From Piper betle (lineage: Eukaryota; Streptophyta; Magnoliopsida; Piperales; Piperaceae): a stretch of 64,000 nucleotides of DNA. The translations under genes were made by a program, and so were the position numbers. The stretch covers positions 1 to 64,000 of the forward strand of contig JAURVB010001694.1 in the NCBI GenBank assembly GCA_033002965.1. The letters run 5' to 3'. Under the pieces are notes generated by a model. It made no database searches and was not told the origin of the DNA. It worked only from the letters and a program-made list of their open reading frames with translations. Positions 48,546 to 61,878 of the stretch are shown here, piece after piece. Numbering within the stretch: the stretch's first letter is position 1; every line of letters begins with the position of its first letter.

Positions 48546-51500
48546 ATGGAGGGTAACACAAGTCGGATGGTAACGTTGAATGGCTCCAACTACCATGTGT
48601 GGAAAGGGAAGATGGAGGATCTTCTTTATGTGAAGGATTATTATTTGCCTGTGTTCGCTGGAGCGAAGCCGGCTGATAAGTCGGACGTCGAATGAGAATT
48701 AGTTCATCGCCAGGTGTGTGGCTATATTCGACAGTGGGTAGATGATAACGTCCTCAACCACGTCAGTGAAGAAAAGAATGCAAAGAGCTTATGGAATAAG
48801 CTCGAGGAGTTGTACGCTCGGAAGACCGGCAACAACAAGCTGTACTTGATCAAGCAGCTTCTTGGTTTGAAGTACCAGAATGGGAAAGCGATGACAGACC
48901 ACTTGAACACATTCCAGGGGATCATCAATCAGTTAGCTGGAATGAAAATCAAGTTTGATACAGAGGTTCAAGGGTTGATGCTTCTTGGTACTTTACCGGA
49001 CTCGTGGGAGACATTCAGAATGTCGTTATCGAACTCGGCTCCAGATGGTGTGTTGGAGATGGATGTAGTCAAGAGCAGTGTTTTGAACGAAGAGATGAGA
49101 AGAAAGTCGACAGGGTCCTCTTCACAGTCAGATGTCTTGGTCACTGACAACAGGGGGAGGAGTCAGAGTAAGGGTCCGAAAGATAGAAGCCGAAGTAAGA
49201 GCAAGACCGGCAGGTACGCCAATATTGAGTGTCATCACTGCGGCAAGAAGGGCCACATCAAGAGATTTTGTCGCAAGTTTCTTAGGGAGAACAAAAATGA
49301 CAAGGGAAAAGAGAAGGATACCGGTGATGGGGAAAAAGAAGACAAGGTCGTGACAGCAGCCACAGATGAGTTCCTAGTGATGTATGATGCCGATACCGTT
49401 AATGTCGCTTGTCAGGAGACCCGTTGGGTGATCGATAGCGGTGCTTCGATTCATGCTACTTCGCGGAGGGATTTCTTTACATCCTACACTCCCGGTGACT
49501 GTGGAAGTGTTAGGATGGGTAACGATGGCGTTGTCAAGGCCATTGGTATGGGAGATGTGCACTTGGAGACCGAGAGCGGCAGCACCTTGGTCTTGAAAGG
49601 TGTAAAGCACATCCCCGACATCCGCATGAATTTGATCTCCACTGGCAAGCTCGACGACGAAGGGTATAGTAGCACTTTTTGTGACGGGAAGTGGAAACTC
49701 ACCAAAGGCTCTCTGATTGTGGCGAGAGGACAGAAGTGTTCCTCACTATACGTGATGAATGTGAAGATCGCGGCTTCCACGATTAATACGGTGGATGATG
49801 AAGGCATTGCAGAACTCTGGCACAACCGGCTTAGCCATATGAGCGAGAAAGGCCTAATGGTGTTGGCCAAGAAGAATCTCCTCTCAGGTATGAAGAATGG
49901 TTGTTTGAAGCGCTGTGTTCATTGCTTAGCAGGTAAGCAAACGAGAGTTTCCTTCAAGAGAGTTCCCCACCCTCGCAAGCCGGGTATTCTGGATATGGTT
50001 CATTCTGATGTGTGTGGTCCGATGAAGACGAGAACACTTAGTGGTGCCTTGTACTTTGTGACTTTTATCGATGATCATTCAAGGAAGATTTGGGTGTACA
50101 TGTTGAAGTCAAAAGATCAAGTTGTAGACGTCTTCAAACAGTTTCATGCCCGCGTGGAAAGATGTACAGGTGTGAAGCTCAAGTGTATCCGAACAGATAA
50201 TGGAGGGGAGTATTGCGGCCCGTTTGATGAGTATTGTAGGCAACAGGGCATTCGACATCAAAAGACACCTCCAAAGACTCCTCAGTTGAATGGCTTAGCT
50301 GAGAGGATGAACCGAACACTAGTTGAGAGAGTGAGATGTTTGCTTTCACAGTCACAGTTGCCGAGGTGCTTCTGGGGTGAAGCTTTGAGTACAGTGGTAC
50401 ATGTTTTGAATCTCACACCGTGTGTTCCGTTAGGTTTTGAGGTTCCGGATAGGATGTGGTCGGGAAAGGAAGCTTCGTACAGTCATCTGCGTGTCTTTGG
50501 TTGTAAGGCCTTTGTTCACATTCCGAAAGATGAGCGATCGAAGCTCGATGTGAAGACAAGGCCGTGTGTGTTCATCGGTTATGGTCTCGATGAGTTTGGT
50601 TATAGGTTCTACGACCCGGTGCAGAGAAAGCTTGTCAGAAGCCGAGATGCAGTGTTCGTGGAAGACCATGGTATCAAAGACATTGATAAGGCGGAGATGG
50701 AAGAGCAGTACAGCGACGATCTGATCGATTTAGATCCAGTCCCTACACCTGTAGTGTATCCCGATCAAGGGGGAGCGGCTCCGGAGGATATTACCGGTCC
50801 CGCAAATGGTGATTTCCCTACAGTTGATGATGTCGAGCCAACTAATGAAGTTGAAGAAGAGATTCACGAGTCACCAGAAGAACCTTTTTTGAGAAGATCC
50901 ACTAGAGAACGGTTTCCGTCTACGAGATACTCTTCAGATGAGTATGTGATGCTCACCGATGTCGGAGAGCCGGAAACTTACCAAGAGGCGACCTCAGTTG
51001 ATGAGAAGAAGCAGTGGTTGAAAGCCATGGAGGAGGAGATGGAGTCTCTTCGCGAGAACCACACTTATGACTTGGTGAAGTTACCGCAAGGCAAAAAGCT
51101 CTCAAGAATAGATGGGTCTACAGGTTGAAGATCGAAAATGCTAGCTCGCAGCCACGATTCAAGGCACGGTTGGTTGTGAAAGGGTACGGTCAGAAGAAGG
51201 GAATCGACTTTGAAGAAATATTCTCGCCAGTGGTGAAGATGCCCTCGATCCGAGTTGCCCTTGGTTTAGCGGCCTGCCTGAACCTGGAGATCGAGCAACT
51301 TGATGTAAAAACTGCATTTCTTCACGGAGACTTAGACGAAGAAATTTACATGGAGCAGCCCGAGGGATTCAAAGTCAGAGGGAAAGAGCAGCTTGTTTGC
51401 AAGTTGAAGAAGAGCTTGTATGGCTTGAAACAAGCTCCGCGGCAGTGGTACAGGAAGTTCGACTCTTTCATGGTGAGTCGTGGGTACAGCCGGACATCGT

Positions 51501-52531
51501 CAGACCATTGTGTGTTCGTCAAGAGGTATTCAAATGATGATTTCATTATTCTTCTCTTGTATGTCGACGATATGTTGATTATAGGCCATGATACTAGCAA
51601 GATTGCTGAGTTGAAGGGAGAGTTGAGCGAGTCTTTTGCGATGAAAGACTTAGGAGCGGCGAAGAAGATACTCGGTATGAAGATCTCTCGTGATAGAAAG
51701 AATGGGAAACTATGGTTGTCTCAGGAAGACTACATTGAGAAGGTTTTAGAGAAGTTCAATATGAGCAAGGCCAAATCTGTGTGCTCTCCACTTGCAGGTC
51801 ACTTCAAGCTCAATTCGGAGCAATGCCCCACAAGTGATAAAGATAAGGCGGACATGAGTCGAGTTCCGTATGCGTCCGCGGTTGGCAGCTTGATGTATGC
51901 CATGGTTTGCACCAGGCCTGATATTGCTCATTCCGTTGGAGTAGTCAGTCGTTTCCTCTCCAATCCTGGCAAAGAACATTGGGAAGCAGTGAAGTGGATA
52001 TTGAGATATCTCCGAGGTACTTCCAGGGTTTGTTTACGTTTCGGTAGTAGTGAACCTTTGCTAGTTGGGTACACCGATTCAGACATGGCAGGTGATGTTG
52101 ATTCCAGGAAGTCCGTTTCAGGATTCTTGATGACTTTTGCAGGGGGAGCCGTGTCGTGGCAATCAAAGCTGCAAAAGTGTGTGGCGCTATCTACCACAGA
52201 AGCTGAGTATATTGCAATTACTGAGGGTTGCAAGGAGGCTTTGTGGATGAGAAGATTCCTTGATGAATTAGGTTTGCGCCAAGACAAGTATGTAGTGTTC
52301 AGCGATAGCCAGAGCGCTATCCACCTCTCCAAGAACTCATCGTTTCATTCAAGGTCGAAACATATCGACGTGAGGTATCATTGGATTAGAGATTTGCTTG
52401 AGACGAAGCAGTTGCACTTAGCCAAGGTACACACCAGTGAGAATGGTTCGGATATGTTGACCAAGACTTTGCCGAAGGAGAAGCTTGAGGCTTGTCGGCG
52501 AAGAGCGGGCTTGTCAGAGCCCACCACTTGA
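48546..52531 (+). pseudogene. Copia gag-pol with one nonsense and one frameshift change
   Basis: The polyprotein starts at 48546 ([19 protein letters not shown]). A TGA at 48693-48695 stands where related elements have Trp (before ELVHRQVCGYIRQW), so gag is cut at codon 50. The frame then runs through the zinc knuckle (CHHCGKKGHIKRFC), protease (DSGASIHAT), integrase (LWHNRLSHMS, HSDVCGPM, NGLAERMNRTL) and into reverse transcriptase. At 51091-51100 an A run is one base short, shifting the frame; the second part (51125-52531) has KARLVVKGYGQKKG, YVDDM and RNase H (STTEAEYIA, KHIDVRYHWI). Apart from these two changes it is intact. The A-run change may be a consensus error. Confidence 0.93.
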
Positions 52532-52534
52532 GCT

Positions 52535-52546
52535 GGAGGGGGAGTT
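52535..52546 (+). other. Polypurine tract, young copia
   Basis: GGAGGGGGAG followed by TT immediately before the 3' LTR, the plus-strand priming site. Confidence 0.85.
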
Positions 52547-53149
52547 TGTTGGCGTGCCAGCCCAATTGGTGGGCCTGGGCTTTAGTGGGTTGTAAGCCCA
52601 CTAATTAATCATTAGGGTTTGCTTTTAAAGAGAAGCAAGCATCAAGAAAATGTGAGGAGGCAGCAAACGTCAAGAGAAAGAGAGAGAGGCGGCAAGAGAA
52701 AGAGAGAGAGAAGGATGGTTTTGGGTGAGTAAATCAAGTCTGTTGTGGATGAAACTTCAGATGTTGGTTCATAGCGACGTGCTCATCGTTTCTACCGGTA
52801 CCGTTTTCTCTGTTCGTCGTCTCTAGATATCCATTCAGGTATTTCCACCTTTTTTGGTGAGAGTTATTATTCTCTTGTATCCACCTAGCCTGTTAGGTGA
52901 TGATTGAGACTTGTTGCTGATACCCATTATTATTATTTGTGATAATGGAAGTTTAAGCGGCCTGATCGGGTCCCGTGGTTTTTTACCCATTTGGGTTTTC
53001 CACGCTAAAAATCTTGCATGTCGTTTTTCGTTTGATTGTTTGTTTACTATCGTTCTTGTGATTGTGTTTGGATATCTGTTTGGTTTGGACTTGGTGCTAA
53101 ATTCAGATAAAAAAGTCGCATTCCGCTTTGGTGGCTTTTTTTATCTACA
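52547..53149 (+). repeat. 3' LTR of the young copia element
   Basis: About 603 bp, nearly identical to 47898-48499; its end lies 52 bp before the MES start codon and could supply promoter sequence to it. Confidence 0.97.
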
Positions 53150-53201
53150 GATATAAACATCCGCTACAGCAGAAATATTGGAGAAACAAAAACTAAGAGT
53201 A

Positions 53202-54225
53202 ATGGCGTCGTCGTTGCCAGTACTCCAGCCGGCAGCGTCTCACCACTTTGTTTTCGTCCATGGCGCATGCCATGGAGGTTGGTGCTGGTACAAGATGAAA
53301 ACTCTACTCGAGGGCGCCGGCCACAAAGTCACCTGCATCGACCTCGCCGGCGCCGGCATCAACCTATGCGACCCCAACAAGATCCCTTTCTTTGCCGAGT
53401 ACAACCAACCCTTGTCGGACTTCTTGGCGTCATTGCCGGATAACGAGAAGGCATGTCCTAATGATCAACCCTCTTCTATAATATCCTAATACTATATTGG
53501 GATAACACATTAATTAAGCTTTACTAGCCGATTATATTGAATTTGCTCAGGTGATATTAGTGGGTCATAGCATCGGAGGGTTCAATGTTACCCATGCAAT
53601 CCACAAGTTTGGGGAGAAGATTGAGCTCGCCGTGTACGTTGCAGCAGCCATGAACAAGAATAACATTGGTGTATGCTTCTCGACAACCTCTACATTACCA
53701 AACAGCAAACAAGAGAATAAGAACACTAACAATTCTTTATCTGTGTTAATCAGAAACCGCCGAATTTTTCAAAGGAAGACGTGATCTACAATGGGAATGG
53801 CATTATTCCGACAAGCATCATCTTTAAGGAAGAAGCCCTGCCAAAGCTCCTCTATAATAGGTCTCCAAGCGAGGTAGTTATAAGATTTTAGTAGTTTATT
53901 TGTTACTACATTATTACCCTTGATTACATTATATATATATCGTATAAACTTGAAGGATATAAATCTGGTTACGCTGCTCATGCGGCCCTGCCCATTTGTG
54001 TTTTTGACGGCGATGATCTTCGGCGGGGACTACGTCGACAAGGTGAGGCGCGTGTACGTGAAGACTCTGGACGACCATTTGATGGCGTTGTCTGACCAAG
54101 AAGACATGATCAAAGGGTGGCCGCCGGCAGAAGTGTTTGAGGTGGATAGTGATCACAGTGCTTTCTGCTCCGCTCCAGCCGACCTCTTCAACATACTCGT
54201 CCAAGCTGCATCATCCATTCCATAA
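53202..54225 (+). CDS. MES-like: MES-family methylesterase (alpha/beta hydrolase)
   Basis: Four exons, 53202-53450, 53551-53670, 53754-53873 and 53956-54225, join in phase 0 to 252 aa, near the usual 260. MES enzymes hydrolyse methyl esters of hormones such as methyl salicylate, methyl jasmonate or methyl-IAA, or act as hydroxynitrile lyase-like enzymes; the substrate cannot be read from sequence. The oxyanion region HGACHGGWCWYKMKTLLEGAG is near residue 20, the nucleophile elbow GHSIGG has Ser90, Asp202 or Asp203 (KTLDDH) and His230 (DSDHSAF) complete a plausible triad. Intron 1 starts GC (AAG|GCATGT), needed to join NEK to VILVGHS. ATG 53202 is chosen because upstream in-frame sequence has no ATG. 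The copia 3' LTR ends 52 bp upstream, so the original promoter is displaced. Confidence 0.88.
53451..53550 (+). other. GC-AG intron 1 of the MES gene
   Basis: The donor is AAG|GCATGT and the acceptor GCTCAG. Only this boundary keeps the conserved DNEK-VILVGHS junction in frame; the next GT (53455) would change it. Confidence 0.75.
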
Positions 54226-54735
54226 ATATGAGTGACGCCCTTAAACCTGACCATTGAAAAAAAATATAGACCCAGATGAAGTTTGATATCTAAGAGCTTT
54301 GTGAACTAAATCTCCTATAGTTAGAGATATTATAATATTAATTATTTCAAAAGTAATGTTTTCTTTTCTCACCTTAAAAAAATAGCCAAAAAATATCTTC
54401 TTTGCATAAATTTTTAGAGTGAAAATTTTTAAAAGTTAATTTTTAAACTTTTCTTACACTAAAAACCTTCCCCTATTAGACGTTTTGGCTCTACCCCACA
54501 TTTTGTTTCACTTTTAAATATTTAGCACAAAAAAATAGAAAATTAATAAATACTCATTTTAAAATATTTTTAAATATAACAAATTTTATAGCGTTTTTCC
54601 ACGTGCCAAATAAACACTAAGAAAAACGTGGGCAAAAATATTTTAGTGAATAATTAAAAATTAATTAAAAAACATGAAAGTTTTTAAAATATGATATAAA
54701 ATCACAAAATTATTTATAAGGGTGATTCTTCATGA
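54226..54735. other. MES 3' region, AT-rich spacer
   Basis: No gene. AT-rich up to the left boundary of the trigger-factor duplicate. Confidence 0.6.
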
Positions 54736-56087
54736 AATGTCGAATCTAGTATTCATCTGTACCTACTAAATCCAAGAAATTCCACACGTTGAAATAGCAA
54801 GTATATAGAGGAGGAAACCCGTAAAGGAAAAAGTGAACAATATCTGGAAAGAGTTGAAAATAACTTACTGTGAACTGAGCATGTACCCCACGGAGATTAT
54901 CTTGTTTCCATGATTCTGGAAATACAAGAGGGAATGACTTTGTTTCACCTTGCCGAATTCCAATAATAGCATCAAGGAAACCAAGAATTACATTATCCTC
55001 CACTTCAGTACCAAAATGAAGACCTGTGGCTATTTTTCCAATACGTGAATAGTGCTCAATATTGCTTAAAGGGAAAAACTCATCAAACTTTACTGCCTTC
55101 TGTTATATAATAGTCTATAAATCTATGATAAATCACTTGGGATTGTGTCAATTAATTGAAAGCAACCACACAAACCAATTTTTCACCGAGAACAATAATA
55201 TGTGCAGTATTCGGAATAAAAAAAGTTTTTAAAAAGGGAATAAAAATTAAACCTTTAATTATTTCTAAAAATAGAAGAAAAAAAATTAACATGCTTTTTT
55301 TTTCAAGTTCTCAATATTGTTTCAATTTTTTTTTAACGAATACTCACACGCGCGCGCACACAAACACATAAAATTTATGTATACCAATCTTGAGATGTAA
55401 AGAGATGATAAAAGGACATTTCATCCGCGTGTGAATTTTTCAAAAAAACTATACATGCCAGAATATCAATAACAGTTAATATCAGTGAGGAACAAAACAA
55501 TGAGGTACTCAGTGGACAATAGTATGAGGAATGAGGCTAACCTTGAGTGTGCGCAGATGGTATTTTGTCTCCAGTTGAATTATCTTCACTAATAGTAGTT
55601 GCAAAAATATCAAGAACAACAACCTCACCAATCTGTAAGCCTCTATCAGTTACAATTTTCATGGCACCTAAAGATTTGAGACGGCGTTTCAGCTCTATTT
55701 CAGATGCTTTTTCAGCAGTGACTTCGCGGTCCATCTCAACAACAACTTTCAGCTTCTTGTATGCATCTTCAGTTGCCCATTTAATTTCAGGAACCACATC
55801 AACAACAATAGCATAGCTGGCAAGACAACAAAACAAAATGAGAAAAAGGCAGCTAAAAAATTAAAAGAGTATGTGGTTGTTTACCAGAGGAGGTCTTGAG
55901 GTGAAAAGGTTTCATCCATCTCAGAAATTTTGGTCTTTATACGCATAGAATGAGTTGGCCCTAGGAGATGATATATAAGTTATGAATAAAAGAAGACATA
56001 CCTACTAAATACTAATAACTAATATGGAAAAAATATTTGAAAAGATTTTACCCAGTATTAATAAAACTATGCCTATTTAAGTATAAA
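54736..56087 (-). pseudogene. TIG: Partial duplicate of the trigger-factor gene (exons 4-6)
   Basis: About 1.35 kb matches 43890-45342 in the same orientation, introns included, so it arose by DNA duplication rather than retroposition. Copies of exon 6 (54869-55023) and exon 5 (55542-55816) keep length, frame and splice sites with a few substitutions (for example GDVVVLDIFATT to GEVVVLDIFATT, and GIQQGE to GIRQGE). The exon 4 copy (55885-55951) is truncated by a deletion of some 55 bp that removes its 5' part and acceptor. There is no start, transit peptide, ribosome-binding signature or C-terminal arm, so no trigger factor can be made. The original is complete; this copy lies beyond the copia/MES region. 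Confidence 0.93.
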
Positions 56088-57105
56088 TATACGTAAAAAG
56101 TTATACCTTAATTCATGTTTTGCTAATTTAATCGAGAATTTATTTAGTCATTTCATATATAACAATAAAGTTTTATCTTTACTCCAACTTTAATTTTGAC
56201 ATTTTAAATTGTCAACATTTTGTTAAGATTACTTAATTTTCAATGTTTTCCGTTCGCGTTGAGTAGTTATCATTTCACATGGGACAATATAAAATAAAAA
56301 TATTTTTTTATCAAATCTGAGTCAAGAATGTGAAAATTAAGTGGTTGTAAAATATTTTTTTAATTTACTATAATTTAAATAATTAGAATGAGCTACTTAA
56401 TAATATTTAAGATTTAGTATATAAAAGGTGTAAAATTCAACCGTGTGTTAATTTATTGAACTGACTGTAAAACATTTAGAACTTGAGTATAGTAATTATG
56501 ATAATAAAAATTTCTAAAATTATAAATAGTTATGGTGAATATTATTACCGCCGTTACGCATGCCAACCAAAGGGCATTATCGTCTTTCGGGGAAGCCGTT
56601 AAAACGGGGCTCGACACGGGCGGGACACCTCCTTCCACACCGTGGTGGAAATCGGCGGAGGTCGCGGCGGCCGCTCGTCCCTCCCCCTATCCGGCCGCCG
56701 TTCTCCGCCGCCGATTGTGGATCGGCGGCCTCGGCTCTGTTCCCCTAATCCTCGATTCTGTTCCAGGGTATTTTTCTCCAATTTTTTTCGTATTTTTTGG
56801 GTATTTTTTGTGCATTTTTTTTTATAGTTTTGATTGGGGTTTGATATTATGGGAGTGGTTGATGTGGATGATCTTGCTTCCGATCGTGGTAGATCGGGTC
56901 TAGAATGGTGGGTGTGGCTGTCGGATCGAGTGGTTGCTTATTATGTTTTTTTTTGGATTTGATGTGGAAATATTTTTTTATTGTTGGTTTTTGTGGTATT
57001 GGGTTGTGAAGTATATTAGCGAGTGTTGTTCTTCTGTAAAGTTTTTTCTTTGGGGAAGTTTGTGTTTTTTTTTTCATTTTTTTGTGTATGGTGCAGTTGC
57101 AGTCC
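56088..57105 (+). other. UBC promoter, leader exon and leader intron
   Basis: AT-rich spacer to about 56540, then a GC-rich leader (56560-56766) ending near TTCCAGG|GTATTT, and a T-rich leader intron to GGTGCAG (about 57096). Plant ubiquitin-pathway genes often have such leader introns, which can raise expression. Open frames in the GC-rich leader are incidental. Confidence 0.55.
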
Positions 57106-59486
<2,381 letters not shown>

Positions 59487-59845
59487 TCCTCAAGAAATGC
59501 TTCGCCCCTGTTTTCATGGTGTTTGTTTTTGCCTTGAGCAAAAGTTATGTTTTGGAGACGGGGCAGCCAGAATGTAATAAAATATGTTAAAGCTTGTGGG
59601 TAACTGCTTTCAGGGATTCTTATTTCAAATCAATGTCCAGAGTGCATTGTTTAAAAAAAGTACCTCCTATGGTACTACCGTCGTTGCCCATTCAGCTTCG
59701 ATTTCTAGTTAAGAAAAAGCTTTCGTTGGAAGCTCTTCGTCCACATTGATGGTATGAAGGATCTATCTGGTTGTTGCTTCTCTTCAACCACCCAGATATT
59801 GAACTCGTTATTGAATAGAAGATTCATATTGGAATTTCCATTAAA

Positions 59846-60181
59846 ATCAAATTTTGGTAAGTTTACATTTATATGAAGCAGCTTGGAACTGTGGCAAGCC
59901 AGTGGAGAGCGAGTCCGTTTGTGTTCTCTGCGAAGACAGCGTAATTTCATTGTGGTTGGATACCATTCGGTTTTATAAGGAGGTTTTGAACGACAAGTGC
60001 ACACATGCTAGAAATCAAATTTTGGTAAGTTTACATTTATATGAAGCAGCTTGGAACTGTGGCAAGCCAGTGGAGAGCGAGTCCGTTTGTGTTCTCTGCG
60101 AAGACAGCGTAATTTCATTGTGGTTGGATACCATTCGGTTTTATAAGGAGGTTTTGAACGACAAGTGCACACATGCTAGAA
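59846..60181 (+). repeat. Exact 168-bp tandem duplication, open in frame
   Basis: The stretch from ATCAAATTTTGGTAAG at 59846 is repeated from 60014 with no difference I can find. The period, 168 bp, is 56 codons, so one frame (59854-60273) stays open through both copies and repeats a 56-residue segment that includes EAAWNCGKPVESESVCVL. I do not recognise it. It lies just after the UBC gene and has no start or splice signals that make it a convincing gene. Confidence 0.9.
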
Positions 60182-60965
60182 ATCAATTTTATGTAAACAA
60201 CTCATCCTTCGACCGATTCAGGTATATTACCATTAGCTTAAAAACATCAACATCTTATATATTTTCCAATTGATACTGCCAACCACGAAGGTCAATTCAA
60301 ATTTTCAACCCAAGTTGAAGAAGGCTAAAACACTATATTTGGTCTTATTGAATCGTTTCATATGTGTCGTATCTAGGGGTGTAAACAATCAAAATATGTT
60401 TGCAAGTACTTTATGTTCGGTTCGATTCGGTTTAAACTCATACTCATTAATTTTGTACTCAATACCTAGATTTTCTTAAAGCCAATATCGGAATATTCAC
60501 ATTGATTAATACTATCAGTCTTATATTATTTCCTGAATAATTTTTTCCTCTAAATTTAATGTCTGTTAATAATTTCTTTTCCTAAAGAATTCAATATTCC
60601 AGGGTTTTGCATTTTGAGTTATTTTTTGGTCTGTCCTTCATTTTTTTCTTCAGTTGATAAACACACTAGCTAGTTGTAGGTGTAACTTGTAACCAACCCC
60701 ATCAAAATCCTGGTCCTATCTAACTGCCGAACAATTTAACCTCTTTTTTGGGTTAGAAAAATAGCACCCGGGCTGGTGTGGTTACTGGTTAGGAATATTT
60801 TCTAAGTATTTCCACCAAATCTATATTTAGAGTGGAAAAACAAAAGAAGTCAATGGATGGCGTCGATTTGTAGTTAGTAACCGATGTTGATTGGTCAACG
60901 ACGTGTTAAGTGAAAATGATAAACAGGGTTTAATCCGTAATTTGGGTATAATCCTTTTATTATCT
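60182..60965. other. Spacer with a possible hAT end
   Basis: No gene. TAGGGGTGTAAAC at 60374, followed by GGTTCGATTCGGTTT near 60420, looks like the terminus and subterminal motif of another hAT element, but no matching right end was found. Confidence 0.35.
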
Positions 60966-61861
60966 TATAAACGGTTTTGGTAGTTGGACGTTGGAAATTT
61001 GGAGGGGGAGAGTCATCGTTCCTTTTCGGCCAGCTTCCGGCCTCTGGAGTGGAGACGAGTCAGGTGGTTAATTCAATCAGTTCTCCTGTTTTTTGTTGTT
61101 GTTGTTGTTTATTCTTCAAATCTTTTTTTTGTTTTTGTAATTTTATTATGTCGTATAATGTTTTGAAGACGCGTGATTGAGATAGTTTGATGATTATTGA
61201 GGTGATTTATGGTTAAATAGGAATGAATTGGTTTGTGATTCTTTACCTTTGTGGTTGTTACTATGATCAATCAATAGGATTATTTTGATGATTTGAATGC
61301 TGTTCAATTTAACGGCTGTAAATTTCAATGGTTGGAAGGCATTGTATCAATCAAGTAGTTCTTTGTTGCAGTGTATTCTGTGTCAAAGTGACGAAATTTG
61401 ATGGAAAAGTAGGTTTTTATGTGACTTTCGATTGCGTCATGTATTATCTTGCCGGAGGTTGAAGAGGACTTTCACCGGGTCTTAAACAGGATTCCGGACG
61501 TGAGCTTTTGGCCTTGGACCATATTTGTTTGGTTTTGTTTCAAAGACTGCTTCATTACTTGGAGATAGCTGATTGTTGTGGAAGGATTCGAATGGTCTTG
61601 ACAATTTAAGCTGAAAATTTTGTTTGAAATTATGATATCTGAGCCTTCTATTTACAACCACTCTGTTACCATAGTTTGCATTGTCATTTGCATTATCATC
61701 ATTTTGGGTTTTCTGGTATGGTGCTCATAACACTGATAATTTTATTACTTATAAGTTGGCGTGTACATCTTGGCAGGGTATTTGGTTGCCCTCTAAATTT
61801 GATCTCCATGTTGCTTAATTGTTCTTTGCAGGCTTTAAATAAATAATCCTGACAGTTTATC
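60965..61861 (+). promoter_or_regulatory. Thioredoxin promoter, leader exon and leader intron
   Basis: TTATAAA at 60965-60971 is a plausible TATA box. A leader exon ends GAGTCAG|GTGGTT at about 61061, and a T-rich intron runs to TTTGCAG at 61831, after which the leader continues to the start at 61879. Confidence 0.5.
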
Positions 61862-61878
61862 CTGTGATTTGTACTCCA

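Larger units (their letters stand above)
47898..53149 (+). mobile_element. Young Ty1/copia LTR retrotransposon (Tork/TNT1-like)
   Basis: A complete 5.25-kb element with target duplication GATAT (47893-47897 and 53150-53154). Two LTRs of about 602 bp differ at only two sites that I can find: one A/G and one T-run length. Both have TG...CA ends. The primer binding site is a perfect TGGTATCAGAGC. The near identity of the LTRs shows recent insertion. It sits head-to-tail with the MES gene, so the 3' LTR lies just before that gene's start. Confidence 0.97.

Noticed and set aside
59854..60273. Faint likeness of the duplicated 56-residue unit to part of eIF4E-type cap-binding proteins
   Set aside because: Only a few scattered residues agree and the cap-binding tryptophans are not aligned, so no assignment is made.
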